Source of the DNA: an archaeon
GTDB lineage: Archaea; Aenigmatarchaeota; Aenigmatarchaeia; QMZP01; JAFGSV01
Length of the DNA stretch: 64,000 bases
Reading direction: 5' to 3'
Assembly: GCA_028279705.1 (NCBI GenBank)
Contig: JANQNF010000016.1
Location: forward strand, 64,001 to 128,000
A program made the translations under genes and the position numbers. Numbering within the stretch: the first letter of the stretch is position 1; every line of letters starts with the position of its first letter. This document shows positions 42,460 to 50,928 of the stretch, piece after piece. Below the pieces are notes generated by a model that ran no database searches, was not told the origin of the DNA, and saw only the letters and a program-made list of their open reading frames with translations.

Positions 42460-42946
42460 TTCGGAATTATACAACAAATACGACAAGACGGTTAGAGCAG
42501 TAGTAAATACGCTACTGCTCAGCCGTCGTTTAGTTTCCCTACCTATTGATAGGGATGACCTATACCAAGTGGGGTGGGTGGCACTTATTCAATGCCTGCC
42601 GCACTTCGATGAAACTCGCGGCGTAAAGTTCGAAACTTATGCGAGTAGAGTTATTGTAAACGCTGTTAATAGAGAGATTGGCCTACATCTTGCTCGACGC
42701 ATGGCCCACACCCACACTGACATAGCTGGAGAAGACTGTTGGGTTGACGAGCGTAGTCGAATGATGGCAGAGCTAATTGATGTTGTTGGCGACAAACTAT
42801 CTGTTAGGGAGCGAGAGGTTTTCTGGAAGAGGTTCATTGACGATAAAACCTTTGAAGAAATTGGCGTAGAAAAAGGATTTTCACGAGAAACTGCTAGAAA
42901 GATTTATCACCACTCTCTAGAAAAAATCAAGGAAGCAGTTGCATGA
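42443..42946 (+). CDS. Phage RNA polymerase sigma factor
   Basis: I place the start at ATG 42443, preceded by GGGTGG. ATG 42422 is in frame but lies deeper in ssb. The 167-residue protein has sigma region 2 (D-D-L-Y-Q-V-G-W-V-A-L-I-Q-C-L-P-x-F-D, F-E-T-Y-A-S-R-V-I-V-N-A-V-N-R) at ~33-78 and region 4 (L-S-V-R-E-R-E-V-F-W-K-R-F, E-E-I-G-V-x-x-G-F-S-R-E-T-A-R-K-I) at ~113-165. It lacks regions 1 and 3 and would redirect host RNA polymerase, probably to late genes. Its -10 and -35 targets are unknown. The stop overlaps the next gene (ATGA). Confidence 0.9.
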   Translation: MTFHSNSELYNKYDKTVRAVVNTLLLSRRLVSLPIDRDDLYQVGWVALIQCLPHFDETRGVKFETYASRVIVNAVNREIGLHLARRMAHTHTDIAGEDCWVDERSRMMAELIDVVGDKLSVREREVFWKRFIDDKTFEEIGVEKGFSRETARKIYHHSLEKIKEAVA

Positions 42947-45618
42947 GCAAGAAAGTAAAGGTAAAGGATTTAGGTCGTAAGCCTAAGATTCTTTTTGTCA
43001 ATGAGGCCAGCTTTTTGCGTACGGGATTCTCTACGTATGGTTGGCAGGTTCTAAAGAGGCTTCAAGCTACTGGCAGATATGAGCTAGTAGAACTAGCTTC
43101 TTATGCTAAGACTTCTGACCCGCGTTGGAAAGACCCTAAGTTTGGAATCACTTGGAAATACTACGGTGCAATGCCGGAAGATAATGACGCCGAAGCAGTC
43201 AGGGCATATCAGCAGAATTATCACTTCTACCAGTTCGGCAAGTCTATTTTCGATGATGTTCTAATCAAAGAAAAGCCTGATATCGTCATTGATATCAGAG
43301 ACAGGTGGATGGCTTCAGAATGGCAGCTTAAGTCGCCATACAGGAAGTATTTCACCTATATCTATATGCCGTGTGTGGACTCACATCCACCGCAGCCTGA
43401 TTGGGTCAAAGATTACAAAGAGACAGACTACATTCTCGGGTACTCACACTACGCTAAGCATGTTCTCGAACGAGAAGGTGTTAAGTGTTGGGATGTTACC
43501 AATCCCGGAGTAGACCGTAATGTATTCAACACAGATAAAACTCGTAAAGAAGCTTTATCACGTTGGGGTTTCCGTGAGAGCGTAAAGCCCATTCTCGGCG
43601 TTTTTAGAAATCAAAAGCGCAAGCTTCTACCAGAGATGATTTATTCTTATGTCATCCTAAAGAACAAGTATCCTGAAGCGTATAAGGATACCTGCTTGTG
43701 GTTCCATACTTCATGGCCAGATGTTGGTTTCAACATCGATATCGTCATGGAATGGGCTATGCAGGGCCGCGTACCAAGAGTAGACCAAAAAGGGCGCATC
43801 AAGGAAAAGAAGTACAAGATTCCGATTCGTCCAAGCGATGTATATTTCTCATACATTTGCCATAAGTGCGGTCATACTTTTGTAAGCGCATACATTCCTA
43901 AAGGTAAAGACGCCCAAGTTAAAAACAACGAGACTGGTGAAACACGTATCATTAAGATGGATTGCGCTACTGTGCCATGCCAGAAATGTGGTGAGTTCAC
44001 CGCTCGAATGCCTAATACTCAAAAGGGCTTCTATCCAGAAGACTTCGCTGATGTATACAGGGCGGCGTGGGTACACGTACAGCCAGCAATTGCCGGTGCG
44101 GACGAAATGCCCACCAATGAAGCTAAAGCTTGCGGTACTCCTATTATTGCTCCCGTACACGCTGCTATGCATGAAAAGGTAGAGAAAACCCACTTCTGTC
44201 CTGACGACAGGTGGAAGGGTGGTCTACCTATTGAAATCGCTTCTATGTACACCGAAGCGGAGACAATGCAGCAGCGAGCGTACTTCTGCAAAGATAGTTT
44301 AGCTAAGCAGCTAAATAAGATTCTCACACAACCTGCTCTAAGAGCTAAGCTAAGCAAAGAAGCTGAAGAGGTAACAAAGAAGTATTACGATTGGGATGAC
44401 ATTGCTGAAAAGTGGGATAGCCTACTCTGGAACACTGTAGAAATTAACACCGAGAGTAGCTGGGATGCTCCGGCGACACTTCGTGAATATGGTGATTTCC
44501 AAGTTCCAACCGAACAGGAAATGTCAGACCCCGAATTCATCAAGTGGTGCTATCAGCACTTCTTGCATGTTGAAGAACCAGATGCGCCCGGCTTCCAGTA
44601 TTGGATGGGTGATATCGGTAAAGGCAGGGCAAGAGATAACATCGTTGCATACTTTAAGCAGCAAGCCGATGAGCATAACGCTAAAGAACTTAAGCGCATT
44701 GGTAAGTCTGGCGCGGCAAAGGGCGGTAAGAGTATCACCATTTCTGACTACATTGACAAAGAAGATACATTCCGCATCTTAGTGGTAATGCCGGGCACCG
44801 CTGGTGACCTACACCTACTAACAGGCTCTTTGAAAGCACTTCATAAGAAGTTTAATCGTAAAGAAAAGTGGGGTCTATACCTATCTTGTGATGAAAGATT
44901 CTTTGATGTTGTTAAAAACCTACCGTTCATCAAGAACCTAATTCCGTACGGAAACACACTAGATAATGCTAAGGCTGTTGAAAAGAGCGGTCTGTTCAAC
45001 ATCTGCTACACACCACACATTATTACACAGCGTTTTGAACACTATGTGCATAATGGTTATGGCAAGCATCTAATTAATGCCTATGCAGATATGTGCGATG
45101 TGGAACCAGAAACTCCAGAAATCTGGCTAGACCCCGTTGATGGCCTTCCAGCTAAGTTTTATGCTCTACATGCCAAGACTTCTATGAATAGTAAAGACTG
45201 GCCTTTGGAGCGATTCAAGAGCATCGCTCGTATGTTCCCCGACGAACAGTTTGTTCAGGTAGGAGGCCCAAGTGACCCAAACATTGATGAACCTAACGTC
45301 ATTGATTTGCGTGGCAAGACTACATTTAACCAGATGGCTTACGTCATTCGCAAGTCAGACGGAATTATTGGTCTGGACAGCATTGCCCTACACCTAGCAT
45401 CCACACTAGGGACTAGAAGTGTAGGTATCTTCGCAGCTACCTATCCACAGGTATGTGGTCCAAAGGATATGCATGGCGGTCTTATTGTGATGCCTAATCA
45501 GCGTCCCGATACATGTAAGTCTCCATGTCATATGGCAGAATGTCCATCTAAGAATGACCCCTGCATCACACGTGTTTCTGTGAGGCACGTAGCAGCGGCT
45601 ATGGAGAAAGCGTTTTAA
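42943..45618 (+). CDS. Multidomain glycosyltransferase: GT4-like, zinc ribbon, DUF4214-like, GT9-like
   Basis: This 891-residue protein fuses four parts. Residues ~10-500 are a GT-B fold of GT4 type, with N-E-A-S-F-L-R-T-G-F-S-T-Y and the donor motif M-P-T-N-E-A-K-A-C-G-T-P-I-I-A-P. A zinc ribbon is inserted at ~303-350 (C-H-K-C and C-Q-K-C). Residues ~525-575 resemble DUF4214 (E-F-I-K-W-C-Y-Q-H-F-L, F-Q-Y-W-M-G-D-I-G-K-G). Residues ~610-890 resemble GT9 heptosyltransferases (M-P-G-T-A-G-D, G-L-D-S-I-A-L-H-L-A). It probably adds two sugars in sequence. It opens the glycosylation locus. Confidence 0.85.
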   Translation: MSKKVKVKDLGRKPKILFVNEASFLRTGFSTYGWQVLKRLQATGRYELVELASYAKTSDPRWKDPKFGITWKYYGAMPEDNDAEAVRAYQQNYHFYQFGKSIFDDVLIKEKPDIVIDIRDRWMASEWQLKSPYRKYFTYIYMPCVDSHPPQPDWVKDYKETDYILGYSHYAKHVLEREGVKCWDVTNPGVDRNVFNTDKTRKEALSRWGFRESVKPILGVFRNQKRKLLPEMIYSYVILKNKYPEAYKDTCLWFHTSWPDVGFNIDIVMEWAMQGRVPRVDQKGRIKEKKYKIPIRPSDVYFSYICHKCGHTFVSAYIPKGKDAQVKNNETGETRIIKMDCATVPCQKCGEFTARMPNTQKGFYPEDFADVYRAAWVHVQPAIAGADEMPTNEAKACGTPIIAPVHAAMHEKVEKTHFCPDDRWKGGLPIEIASMYTEAETMQQRAYFCKDSLAKQLNKILTQPALRAKLSKEAEEVTKKYYDWDDIAEKWDSLLWNTVEINTESSWDAPATLREYGDFQVPTEQEMSDPEFIKWCYQHFLHVEEPDAPGFQYWMGDIGKGRARDNIVAYFKQQADEHNAKELKRIGKSGAAKGGKSITISDYIDKEDTFRILVVMPGTAGDLHLLTGSLKALHKKFNRKEKWGLYLSCDERFFDVVKNLPFIKNLIPYGNTLDNAKAVEKSGLFNICYTPHIITQRFEHYVHNGYGKHLINAYADMCDVEPETPEIWLDPVDGLPAKFYALHAKTSMNSKDWPLERFKSIARMFPDEQFVQVGGPSDPNIDEPNVIDLRGKTTFNQMAYVIRKSDGIIGLDSIALHLASTLGTRSVGIFAATYPQVCGPKDMHGGLIVMPNQRPDTCKSPCHMAECPSKNDPCITRVSVRHVAAAMEKAF

Positions 45619-45951
45619 ATGAGTTTAACATTCGACGAATTACGACAGGCGAATGTACAGAGATGCATTAATGACTTTAATCACCCTCTTGACGAGTGGA
45701 GTCTAACTGACTGGTGCTGCGCTATGGCAGGTGAAGTTGGTGAAGCTTGTAACTTTGCCAAGAAGATTAGACGTGATTTAGAAGTTGATAAAGAGAATAA
45801 AGATTTAAAAGCAGAGCTAGCCAAAGAACTAGCTGATGTTGTTACATACGTAGACCTTATCGCGGCAAGCCTAGGAGTTGACCTAGGTGAAGTTATCAGA
45901 CAGAAGTTTAACGAAGTCTCGGACCGTCGCGGTGTAAAGACTAAGCTATAA
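45619..45951 (+). CDS. MazG-like nucleotide pyrophosphohydrolase
   Basis: The 110-residue all-helical protein has the single-domain MazG motif: M-A-G-E-V-G-E-A-C-N-F then K-E-L-A-D-V-V-T-Y-V-D, whose acidic residues bind magnesium. Family members hydrolyse NTPs or dNTPs to monophosphates, and phage versions may lower ppGpp or clear non-standard dNTPs. It starts one base after the glycosyltransferase stop. A separate role from glycosylation is likely, as phages often scatter such genes. Confidence 0.88.
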   Translation: MSLTFDELRQANVQRCINDFNHPLDEWSLTDWCCAMAGEVGEACNFAKKIRRDLEVDKENKDLKAELAKELADVVTYVDLIAASLGVDLGEVIRQKFNEVSDRRGVKTKL

Positions 45952-45959
45952 GGTGTAAG

Positions 45960-46223
45960 ATGCAGAATATTAGAAGTAGAAATTTCTATGATGTATTTCA
46001 GCGTGAACTTGGTAAAGCCGAAAGATTAGGTTTGACCGAAGTTCTCCTAACCGTTCGTGACAAACAGCAAAAGGGTTGGGAATATCTAGAAGTTGAAGAG
46101 TCTCTAGATAGAATTAAGTCTGAAGGACACAGTATTAAAACTGAGCGTCATGATAGCAATAATGAACACGGGTTCTTCGGTTATTTCATCATCATTTCTG
46201 TGAGCAAGAGTAATGCAAGCTAA
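45960..46223 (+). CDS. Small protein, unknown
   Basis: The 87-residue basic protein has a GGTGTAAG start region. It has a single alpha/beta pattern: F-Y-D-V-F-Q-R-E-L-G-K-A-E-R-L, then E-V-L-L-T-V-R-D, and a C-terminal G-Y-F-I-I-I-S-V strand. Size and order suggest a ferredoxin-like small domain. It overlaps the next glycosyltransferase by 11 bases. No family recognised. Confidence 0.5.
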   Translation: MQNIRSRNFYDVFQRELGKAERLGLTEVLLTVRDKQQKGWEYLEVEESLDRIKSEGHSIKTERHDSNNEHGFFGYFIIISVSKSNAS

Positions 46224-48171
46224 GTTACCAACCTTTGGTGCATACCTAATCCTATATAATGCAGAAGCTTCTCGCTACCCGTGGCGCGAGTGTATCCATA
46301 ACGCACTTACATTCTGTGACCAAGTATACATTCTAGAGTGTAACTCACAGGATGATACTTATGAGAAGATTCTTGAAGAATTTGGCGATGTGGCGAATAT
46401 CACACTTAAGCGTTCGGAAACCGAATGGGATATGGATGATACCACCGTTGTCGGAAAGAAGAAGCAAGAAGCCCGCGAAATGGTGCGCACAGACTATTGT
46501 GTATACCTAGACGCAGATGAGATTCTTGTTGTTAAGAGCAGAGAAGTTCTTATGGACTTGATTCTTCATCATCCATCAGCAGAGGTGTTCTCGCTTCCAT
46601 ACGTAACTTTCTTCGGTAACCCATACGAGATTGGTAATTTCAAAGACGCAGAAAATTTCTGGCGTTGGAAGGTTTTTGCCAACAAGCCACACATCGGCCA
46701 TGGCGTACATGGAAACGCGCGCAAGTATGATGAGAACGGCAAGATGTATCTAGATAAAACCATTTCTGATGGTTGTGAAATCATCAATATGGAAACACTA
46801 GAAGTAATGCCGTCTCTGATGTACATGCCAGTACCATACGCTCAAGCTGGTGAAAAGTACAGAGAAGCACCTGAAGACCCACAGATGAAGAAAGGTATTG
46901 GTCTTGTATTCTCTGAAATGGTTAATGATTTCCCACTAATCTGCCTACATTATGGTTGGGTAAACTTCGAAGATAAGGCTCGTAATGGAATCGAATACTG
47001 GACTAAGACAAAGAACTTCCGCGAAGGCAATGTCGAACATAGTAGGCTTTTCGACGGTCTAGAAGAAGGTAAGATTCAGGATAAGATTACTCAGTGGGAA
47101 CAGCTTGATACAATCCAACTCCGAGTAAAAGAACATCCTGAAATCATGCGACCACGCCTAGCTCCACAGCTTAAGCCAAAGGTCTTGAATGTTGCTTTGA
47201 CTTCTGATGGTCCTTTTGGCGTACCTAAGTGGGGTAAGCAACTAGAAGCAGCACTTGCAGATTACGATGTACAGAACTTTGCTTTTACTGATTATAACAC
47301 TGTGGCTCCACCTAACGCACTAGAGTTCCACAAAGCTGAATCGATGATTAAGCACATTAAGTCTATCGAAGCTGATAAGAACGCCCTAGTGGTATTCGGT
47401 GATGGATTCTGGGCAGCTACATATCCCGGACCAGCAAAGGTAGTCTCTGTCGTACACGGCCTTTGGCACCACCCTCTAAGAGAGAAGTGGGGAGACGATG
47501 GTCTACTAGAGCAACGTAAGCAGCTATTCCAATACCAGATTGAATACTTCAAGAAAGCTAAAGAGATGGGTCACACATTGGCTTGTGTTAGCCCATTTAT
47601 CGCTAACATCTTAAAAGAAGAGCATGGTGTTGATACCGTTGTAATTCCTAACGCTGTTGACCTAGATTTCTGGGACAGCGTTACCATCAAGAGTATGGAA
47701 GCCGAAAGGCCGCTCATTCTCCACGGTATCACTTCACATAACAAGGGTTTGGACATTCTTGAACAGATTGAGAACCACCCACTACTTAAAGATAGGTTTG
47801 ACATTGCCAGCATCGACGAAGTGTCCGAGCACTGTCAGGTGCCGAAAGCCGTCGCTTTTAAGGCGGCTGACGTCGCGTTTCTGCCAACGAAGTGGGAAGC
47901 TTCTAGCTATCTGCTTCTTGAGTGCTTGGCTAACAATCTACCCGTTGTCGCTCATCGAGCGGGTATCCTCAATTGTAAGGATTTACACCGCTTGGATGAT
48001 ATCGGCATCATCCTTGATGATTATGATGTGGACAAGTTCGCAGAGGCTCTCGTTGAAGCATACGAAAATCGTATGAACTATAAGATGGGTCGTATCTTCC
48101 TACAAGAGAACGGTATGACTAAAGAACATTGGGACGACAGTATTAAGAAACTCGTCTACGGAGTTATGTAA
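46213..48171 (+). CDS. Fused GT2-like and GT4-like glycosyltransferase
   Basis: Of 652 residues, ~1-310 resemble a GT2 (GT-A) enzyme: A-Y-L-I-L-Y-N-A-E-A, D-Q-V-Y-I-L-E-C-N-S-Q-D-D-T, and the Y-L-D-A-D-E metal-binding motif near 100-105. Residues ~320-650 are a GT4-like GT-B enzyme: S-D-G-P-F-G-V-P-K-W-G, V-V-H-G-L-W-H, V-I-P-N-A-V-D and S-S-Y-L-L-L-E-C-L-A-N-N-L-P-V-V-A-H. The two active sites in one chain suggest ordered sugar addition. The C-terminal motif E-x7-E is largely kept. Its stop overlaps the next small gene. Confidence 0.88.
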   Translation: MQAKLPTFGAYLILYNAEASRYPWRECIHNALTFCDQVYILECNSQDDTYEKILEEFGDVANITLKRSETEWDMDDTTVVGKKKQEAREMVRTDYCVYLDADEILVVKSREVLMDLILHHPSAEVFSLPYVTFFGNPYEIGNFKDAENFWRWKVFANKPHIGHGVHGNARKYDENGKMYLDKTISDGCEIINMETLEVMPSLMYMPVPYAQAGEKYREAPEDPQMKKGIGLVFSEMVNDFPLICLHYGWVNFEDKARNGIEYWTKTKNFREGNVEHSRLFDGLEEGKIQDKITQWEQLDTIQLRVKEHPEIMRPRLAPQLKPKVLNVALTSDGPFGVPKWGKQLEAALADYDVQNFAFTDYNTVAPPNALEFHKAESMIKHIKSIEADKNALVVFGDGFWAATYPGPAKVVSVVHGLWHHPLREKWGDDGLLEQRKQLFQYQIEYFKKAKEMGHTLACVSPFIANILKEEHGVDTVVIPNAVDLDFWDSVTIKSMEAERPLILHGITSHNKGLDILEQIENHPLLKDRFDIASIDEVSEHCQVPKAVAFKAADVAFLPTKWEASSYLLLECLANNLPVVAHRAGILNCKDLHRLDDIGIILDDYDVDKFAEALVEAYENRMNYKMGRIFLQENGMTKEHWDDSIKKLVYGVM

Positions 48172-48350
48172 TGGACCACACTACAAGATATGCCTTTTGC
48201 CTAGAGATGGCACAGAAAGCGGAAGCTAATGAGCAGCATAAAGCTGCTAACCAGTGGTATGCTCGTGCTTGGCACTTTCTTTTGAAAGACACCGACTACG
48301 AAAACATGGCATCCATGAAGGATTTTTGGGAAGTATATAAGAATGCCTAG
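48171..48350 (+). CDS. Small protein between glycosyltransferases, unknown
   Basis: This 59-residue frame fills the gap between two glycosyltransferase genes. ATG 48171 overlaps the upstream stop (TAATG), and its end overlaps the next gene by 8 bases, both signs of a real gene. The product is a likely two-helix protein (F-C-L-E-M-A-Q-K-A-E-A-N-E-Q-H-K-A-A and Y-A-R-A-W-H-F-L-L-K-D), like one TPR unit. It might adapt partner proteins. No family recognised. Confidence 0.6.
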   Translation: MDHTTRYAFCLEMAQKAEANEQHKAANQWYARAWHFLLKDTDYENMASMKDFWEVYKNA

Positions 48351-49200
48351 ACTATGGATTTGCGGCATCATGCAGAACAACGCTGATGACCTTAAAGAGA
48401 TTTTTGAGCCGCTAGAACACTTACTAGAGACTCGTGAAATTGGGGCTTTATGGGTTGATGGTGGAAGTTCAGCAGACCAGATTATGCATGTAAAGTCGTT
48501 AGGTGTTTGGGTTAAGCATCGTGCTTGGACAAACGACCACGACTTCTCTATGAATGAATATCTACGTGACCGTGATATTAAGCATGGAGACTGGATTATC
48601 CAGTGTGATACATCTGAGCGTATTCATCCAGACTTCGTGCATAAGCTTTTAGACCAGATGCTAGACAACTTTGAAGAGCAGGGAATTAATACGGTCTATC
48701 AGAGAAGCAAACCGTTACTGTTCAGAAAATTTGACGACCAGTTCTTTATGGGTACTCCGCACTGGGGACTACAGAACCAAATGCCGCACACTGTTGATAT
48801 TGCTACCTTTGATGGATTCGAAGACGACAAGACCTACTTTTGGTCTAATAGGGATGATATTAACAAGTGGATTACCAACGGGATGAAATACTACTATGTT
48901 TACGGCCGTTCTAATCATATGTGGCTTGTTTATAGCCCGGCAAACTATCCTGAAAGTACAAGAAATCTTATCCGTGAACACGAGATTCAACGTATGGTAT
49001 TTCGCCGTTATTGTCGTACTGAGCTTGGTTTGTCTATGGACAATTTGGATGATATCACCGAATTCATGAAAAACGAAGAACTTACACAAACATTCATTGC
49101 TTTTCTAAATTATGAAAAAGTTCTAGCAAATTATTACAGATATATTCACGGTGAAGACCAACAAATTATTTATGATACGCAGAATTCTTGGAAATTTTGA
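48343..49200 (+). CDS. GT2-like glycosyltransferase candidate
   Basis: The 285-residue protein opens with R-L-W-I-C-G-I-M-Q-N-N-A-D-D-L and G-A-L-W-V-D-G-G-S-S-A-D, and has I-Q-C-D-T-S-E-R-I-H near 85-95 where GT-A enzymes keep a D-x-D or D-x-S-E metal site. The second half is rich in Tyr, Trp and His. It is more divergent than the other glycosyltransferases, so the acceptor and donor are unknown. Its stop lies directly before TATAAT at 49201. Confidence 0.65.
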   Translation: MPRLWICGIMQNNADDLKEIFEPLEHLLETREIGALWVDGGSSADQIMHVKSLGVWVKHRAWTNDHDFSMNEYLRDRDIKHGDWIIQCDTSERIHPDFVHKLLDQMLDNFEEQGINTVYQRSKPLLFRKFDDQFFMGTPHWGLQNQMPHTVDIATFDGFEDDKTYFWSNRDDINKWITNGMKYYYVYGRSNHMWLVYSPANYPESTRNLIREHEIQRMVFRRYCRTELGLSMDNLDDITEFMKNEELTQTFIAFLNYEKVLANYYRYIHGEDQQIIYDTQNSWKF

Positions 49201-49206
49201 TATAAT
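49201..49206 (+). promoter_or_regulatory. Extended -10 promoter for dCMP deaminase
   Basis: TTTTGATATAAT carries a TGN-TATAAT extended -10. ATG 49215 lies 8 bases after it and no ribosome-binding site is visible, so the message would start within a base or so of the start codon. It closely matches the element at 40302. No -35 box is clear. Confidence 0.5.
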
Positions 49207-49214
49207 AAAGTAAT

Positions 49215-49739
49215 ATGTTCAAAGCCGGATATCAGCTAGCCGCAGAAGAAATGGGCAAAAGTAGAATTAAAGCACAGCGCAAACAGCGCGAGTGGGACCT
49301 GTATTTCTTGGAAATGGTTGAACTAGTACGCCAGAAGTCGGAAGACCCGAATACAAAGGTGGGCTGCATTCTAGTTGCTGAAGATAATCAGCTAGTCAGC
49401 ACTGGATATAACGGTCTACCGCGCAAAGTGAAAGCGCACAAGCATAGGCTCACACGAGAGAATGGTGAGAAGTACCATTGGTTTGAACACGCTGAGCGCA
49501 ATGCTATTTACAATGCGGTAAGACACGGAGTAAGACTGCTTGGTTGCACAGCTTATGTTAGTATGTATCCATGCACAGATTGTGCTCGTGCTCTTATTCA
49601 ATCGGGTATTTCAGAGATAGTAATTGATATCAACAACCTAGATTTGGACAATGTACGTTGGAGGGAAAGATACGCTCGTTCCAGTGCTATGCTCATGGAA
49701 GCTAAAGTTAGAATTCGCAAGGTGAACTGTGATGCCTAA
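49215..49739 (+). CDS. dCMP deaminase
   Basis: The 174-residue zinc enzyme has D-P-N-T-K-V-G-C-I-L-V, S-T-G-Y-N-G-L-P-R, the F-E-H-A-E-R-N-A-I catalytic H-A-E near residues 93-95 and S-M-Y-P-C-T-D-C-A near 118-124, which supply the zinc ligands. It converts dCMP to dUMP, the ThyX substrate, so it links pyrimidine supply with the ThyX at 61219 and the dUTPase at 57537. A basic N-terminal extension of ~30 residues precedes the fold. It may have its own leaderless promoter. Confidence 0.93.
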   Translation: MFKAGYQLAAEEMGKSRIKAQRKQREWDLYFLEMVELVRQKSEDPNTKVGCILVAEDNQLVSTGYNGLPRKVKAHKHRLTRENGEKYHWFEHAERNAIYNAVRHGVRLLGCTAYVSMYPCTDCARALIQSGISEIVIDINNLDLDNVRWRERYARSSAMLMEAKVRIRKVNCDA

Positions 49740-50469
49740 TCTTAGTTTTGGTTTTCTAGCTTTCAACAACTGGCCAATTCTTAAGCGCACACTAGAGTCT
49801 GCGAAGAAGCTACAGCATACTCAGGGCGAAGTACAGTGGGTTATCGTAGATAATAGCACACCCGATTGTTGCTCAGATATGGTGAAAAACATCATTGCTT
49901 GGGAAAAAGAGCAGGGTGGAATCTGGCTCGATACTATATTTAACAATGGCGTAAATGGCGGAGAAGGCGCTGGTATGAATCAGTGCTTTGATGCGTGTCG
50001 TGCTGACAATATCTTGTTTTTTCAGGATGACTGGGAATGTGTTGTAGACTATCCGTTCGTTGACACCGCTATTGAGATACTAGATAGGTTTAACGACCTA
50101 TTTATGATACAGTTTAGTAAGAGAGCGTGGAGTACGACCAATCCGAATATTCGTATCGGTCGTGTTCTACATAATGAAGGCGATAAGACTGTTTTTGAAA
50201 TGCAGAATAACGGATACGGAAATAATACTTTCCAAGTTCGTATGTTCAAGAAAGAACGTTGGCAGCAAGTTGGACCATATCTGGAAGATAAAGATATCGG
50301 ACCACAATGGAAAGGTCACCGTCCCGGCTCCGTAAGTGAGCGCGACTACGGCATTCGCCTACAGTCTTTAGGCTATAAGGCTGCTAAAATCAATGATGGG
50401 CAGTTCATTCATACTATTGCCGAGAACGCCCGTTGGAATGTGGAGAAAGTTCCAGATGAGTCAACTTAA
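49732..50469 (+). CDS. GT2 family glycosyltransferase
   Basis: ATG 49732 is preferred over the adjacent GTG because AAGGTG lies at good spacing. The 245-residue GT-A enzyme has L-S-F-G-F-L-A-F-N-N-W-P-I-L-K-R-T-L, W-V-I-V-D-N-S-T-P-D, an N-N-G-V-N-G-G-E-G-A-G-M-N segment and F-F-Q-D-D-W-E (metal-binding D-D near 95-100). It probably transfers one sugar from a nucleotide donor. The acceptor could be a virion protein or a glycan chain. It overlaps dCMP deaminase by 8 bases. Confidence 0.85.
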   Translation: MPNLSFGFLAFNNWPILKRTLESAKKLQHTQGEVQWVIVDNSTPDCCSDMVKNIIAWEKEQGGIWLDTIFNNGVNGGEGAGMNQCFDACRADNILFFQDDWECVVDYPFVDTAIEILDRFNDLFMIQFSKRAWSTTNPNIRIGRVLHNEGDKTVFEMQNNGYGNNTFQVRMFKKERWQQVGPYLEDKDIGPQWKGHRPGSVSERDYGIRLQSLGYKAAKINDGQFIHTIAENARWNVEKVPDEST

Positions 50470-50662
50470 TTTGTTAAATGAATTGAAAAGACTTGGTAAC
50501 CTTGCTGGCAAAGGCGGGCGTGTTACTATTTCAGTAGTATGCGAAGACGGAATTAAGAACTCCATTTCATGGGCTTCTGAATACAGCGATAAAGAACCTA
50601 TGATGGCACGAGCAGTTGCCGTGCTTAACGATGGTATTGAAATCGCTCAGGAGGAAAAGTAA
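50456..50662 (+). CDS. Small protein, unknown
   Basis: The start is ATG 50456, which gives a 68-residue product and a 14-base overlap with the glycosyltransferase. The longer frame is spurious. It is helix-strand-helix: L-N-E-L-K-R-L-G-N-L, then G-G-R-V-T-I-S-V-V-C-E-D and M-M-A-R-A-V-A-V-L-N-D-G-I-E. A GGAGG site for the next gene lies near its end. No family recognised. Confidence 0.5.
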   Translation: MSQLNLLNELKRLGNLAGKGGRVTISVVCEDGIKNSISWASEYSDKEPMMARAVAVLNDGIEIAQEEK

Positions 50663-50928
50663 TGAGTGATAGTTTCGTATATAAAAGCAATGTAAGCGAC
50701 GAAGAATTTAAGCAAGCCCTAGTTAACCTAGAGCGTGCTATTCTCGTTAAAGATACACCAGAAGAGTGGGCGAAATTTACAGGTAAGGTACTGCTCACCG
50801 TTGGTAAGCTGGCTGTCAACCACTTCGGTTTTGGCCCAGCAATTTCTCTCCTTGAGGAGATTTTTGGACAGGACCATGAGCTAATTGCTCTGGTCAAGCT
50901 ATTAGGAGATAGCGATGAGAACACTTAA
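50662..50928 (+). CDS. Small helical protein sharing an N-terminal motif with the 51416 gene
   Basis: The 88-residue protein has a strong GGAGG site. Its start, F-V-Y-K-S-N-V-S-D-E-E-F-K-Q-A-L then L-E-R-A-I-L, matches the 51416 product (Y-V-S-N-V-T-E-Q-Q-F-E-E-A then L-D-R-A-L-L). The two flank a lipoprotein gene. An amphipathic helix (F-T-G-K-V-L-L-T-V-G-K-L-A) and a G-F-G-P-A-I-S-L-L segment follow. Membrane association is possible but weak. The function is unknown, and the group could serve lysis or superinfection exclusion. Confidence 0.55.
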   Translation: MSDSFVYKSNVSDEEFKQALVNLERAILVKDTPEEWAKFTGKVLLTVGKLAVNHFGFGPAISLLEEIFGQDHELIALVKLLGDSDENT

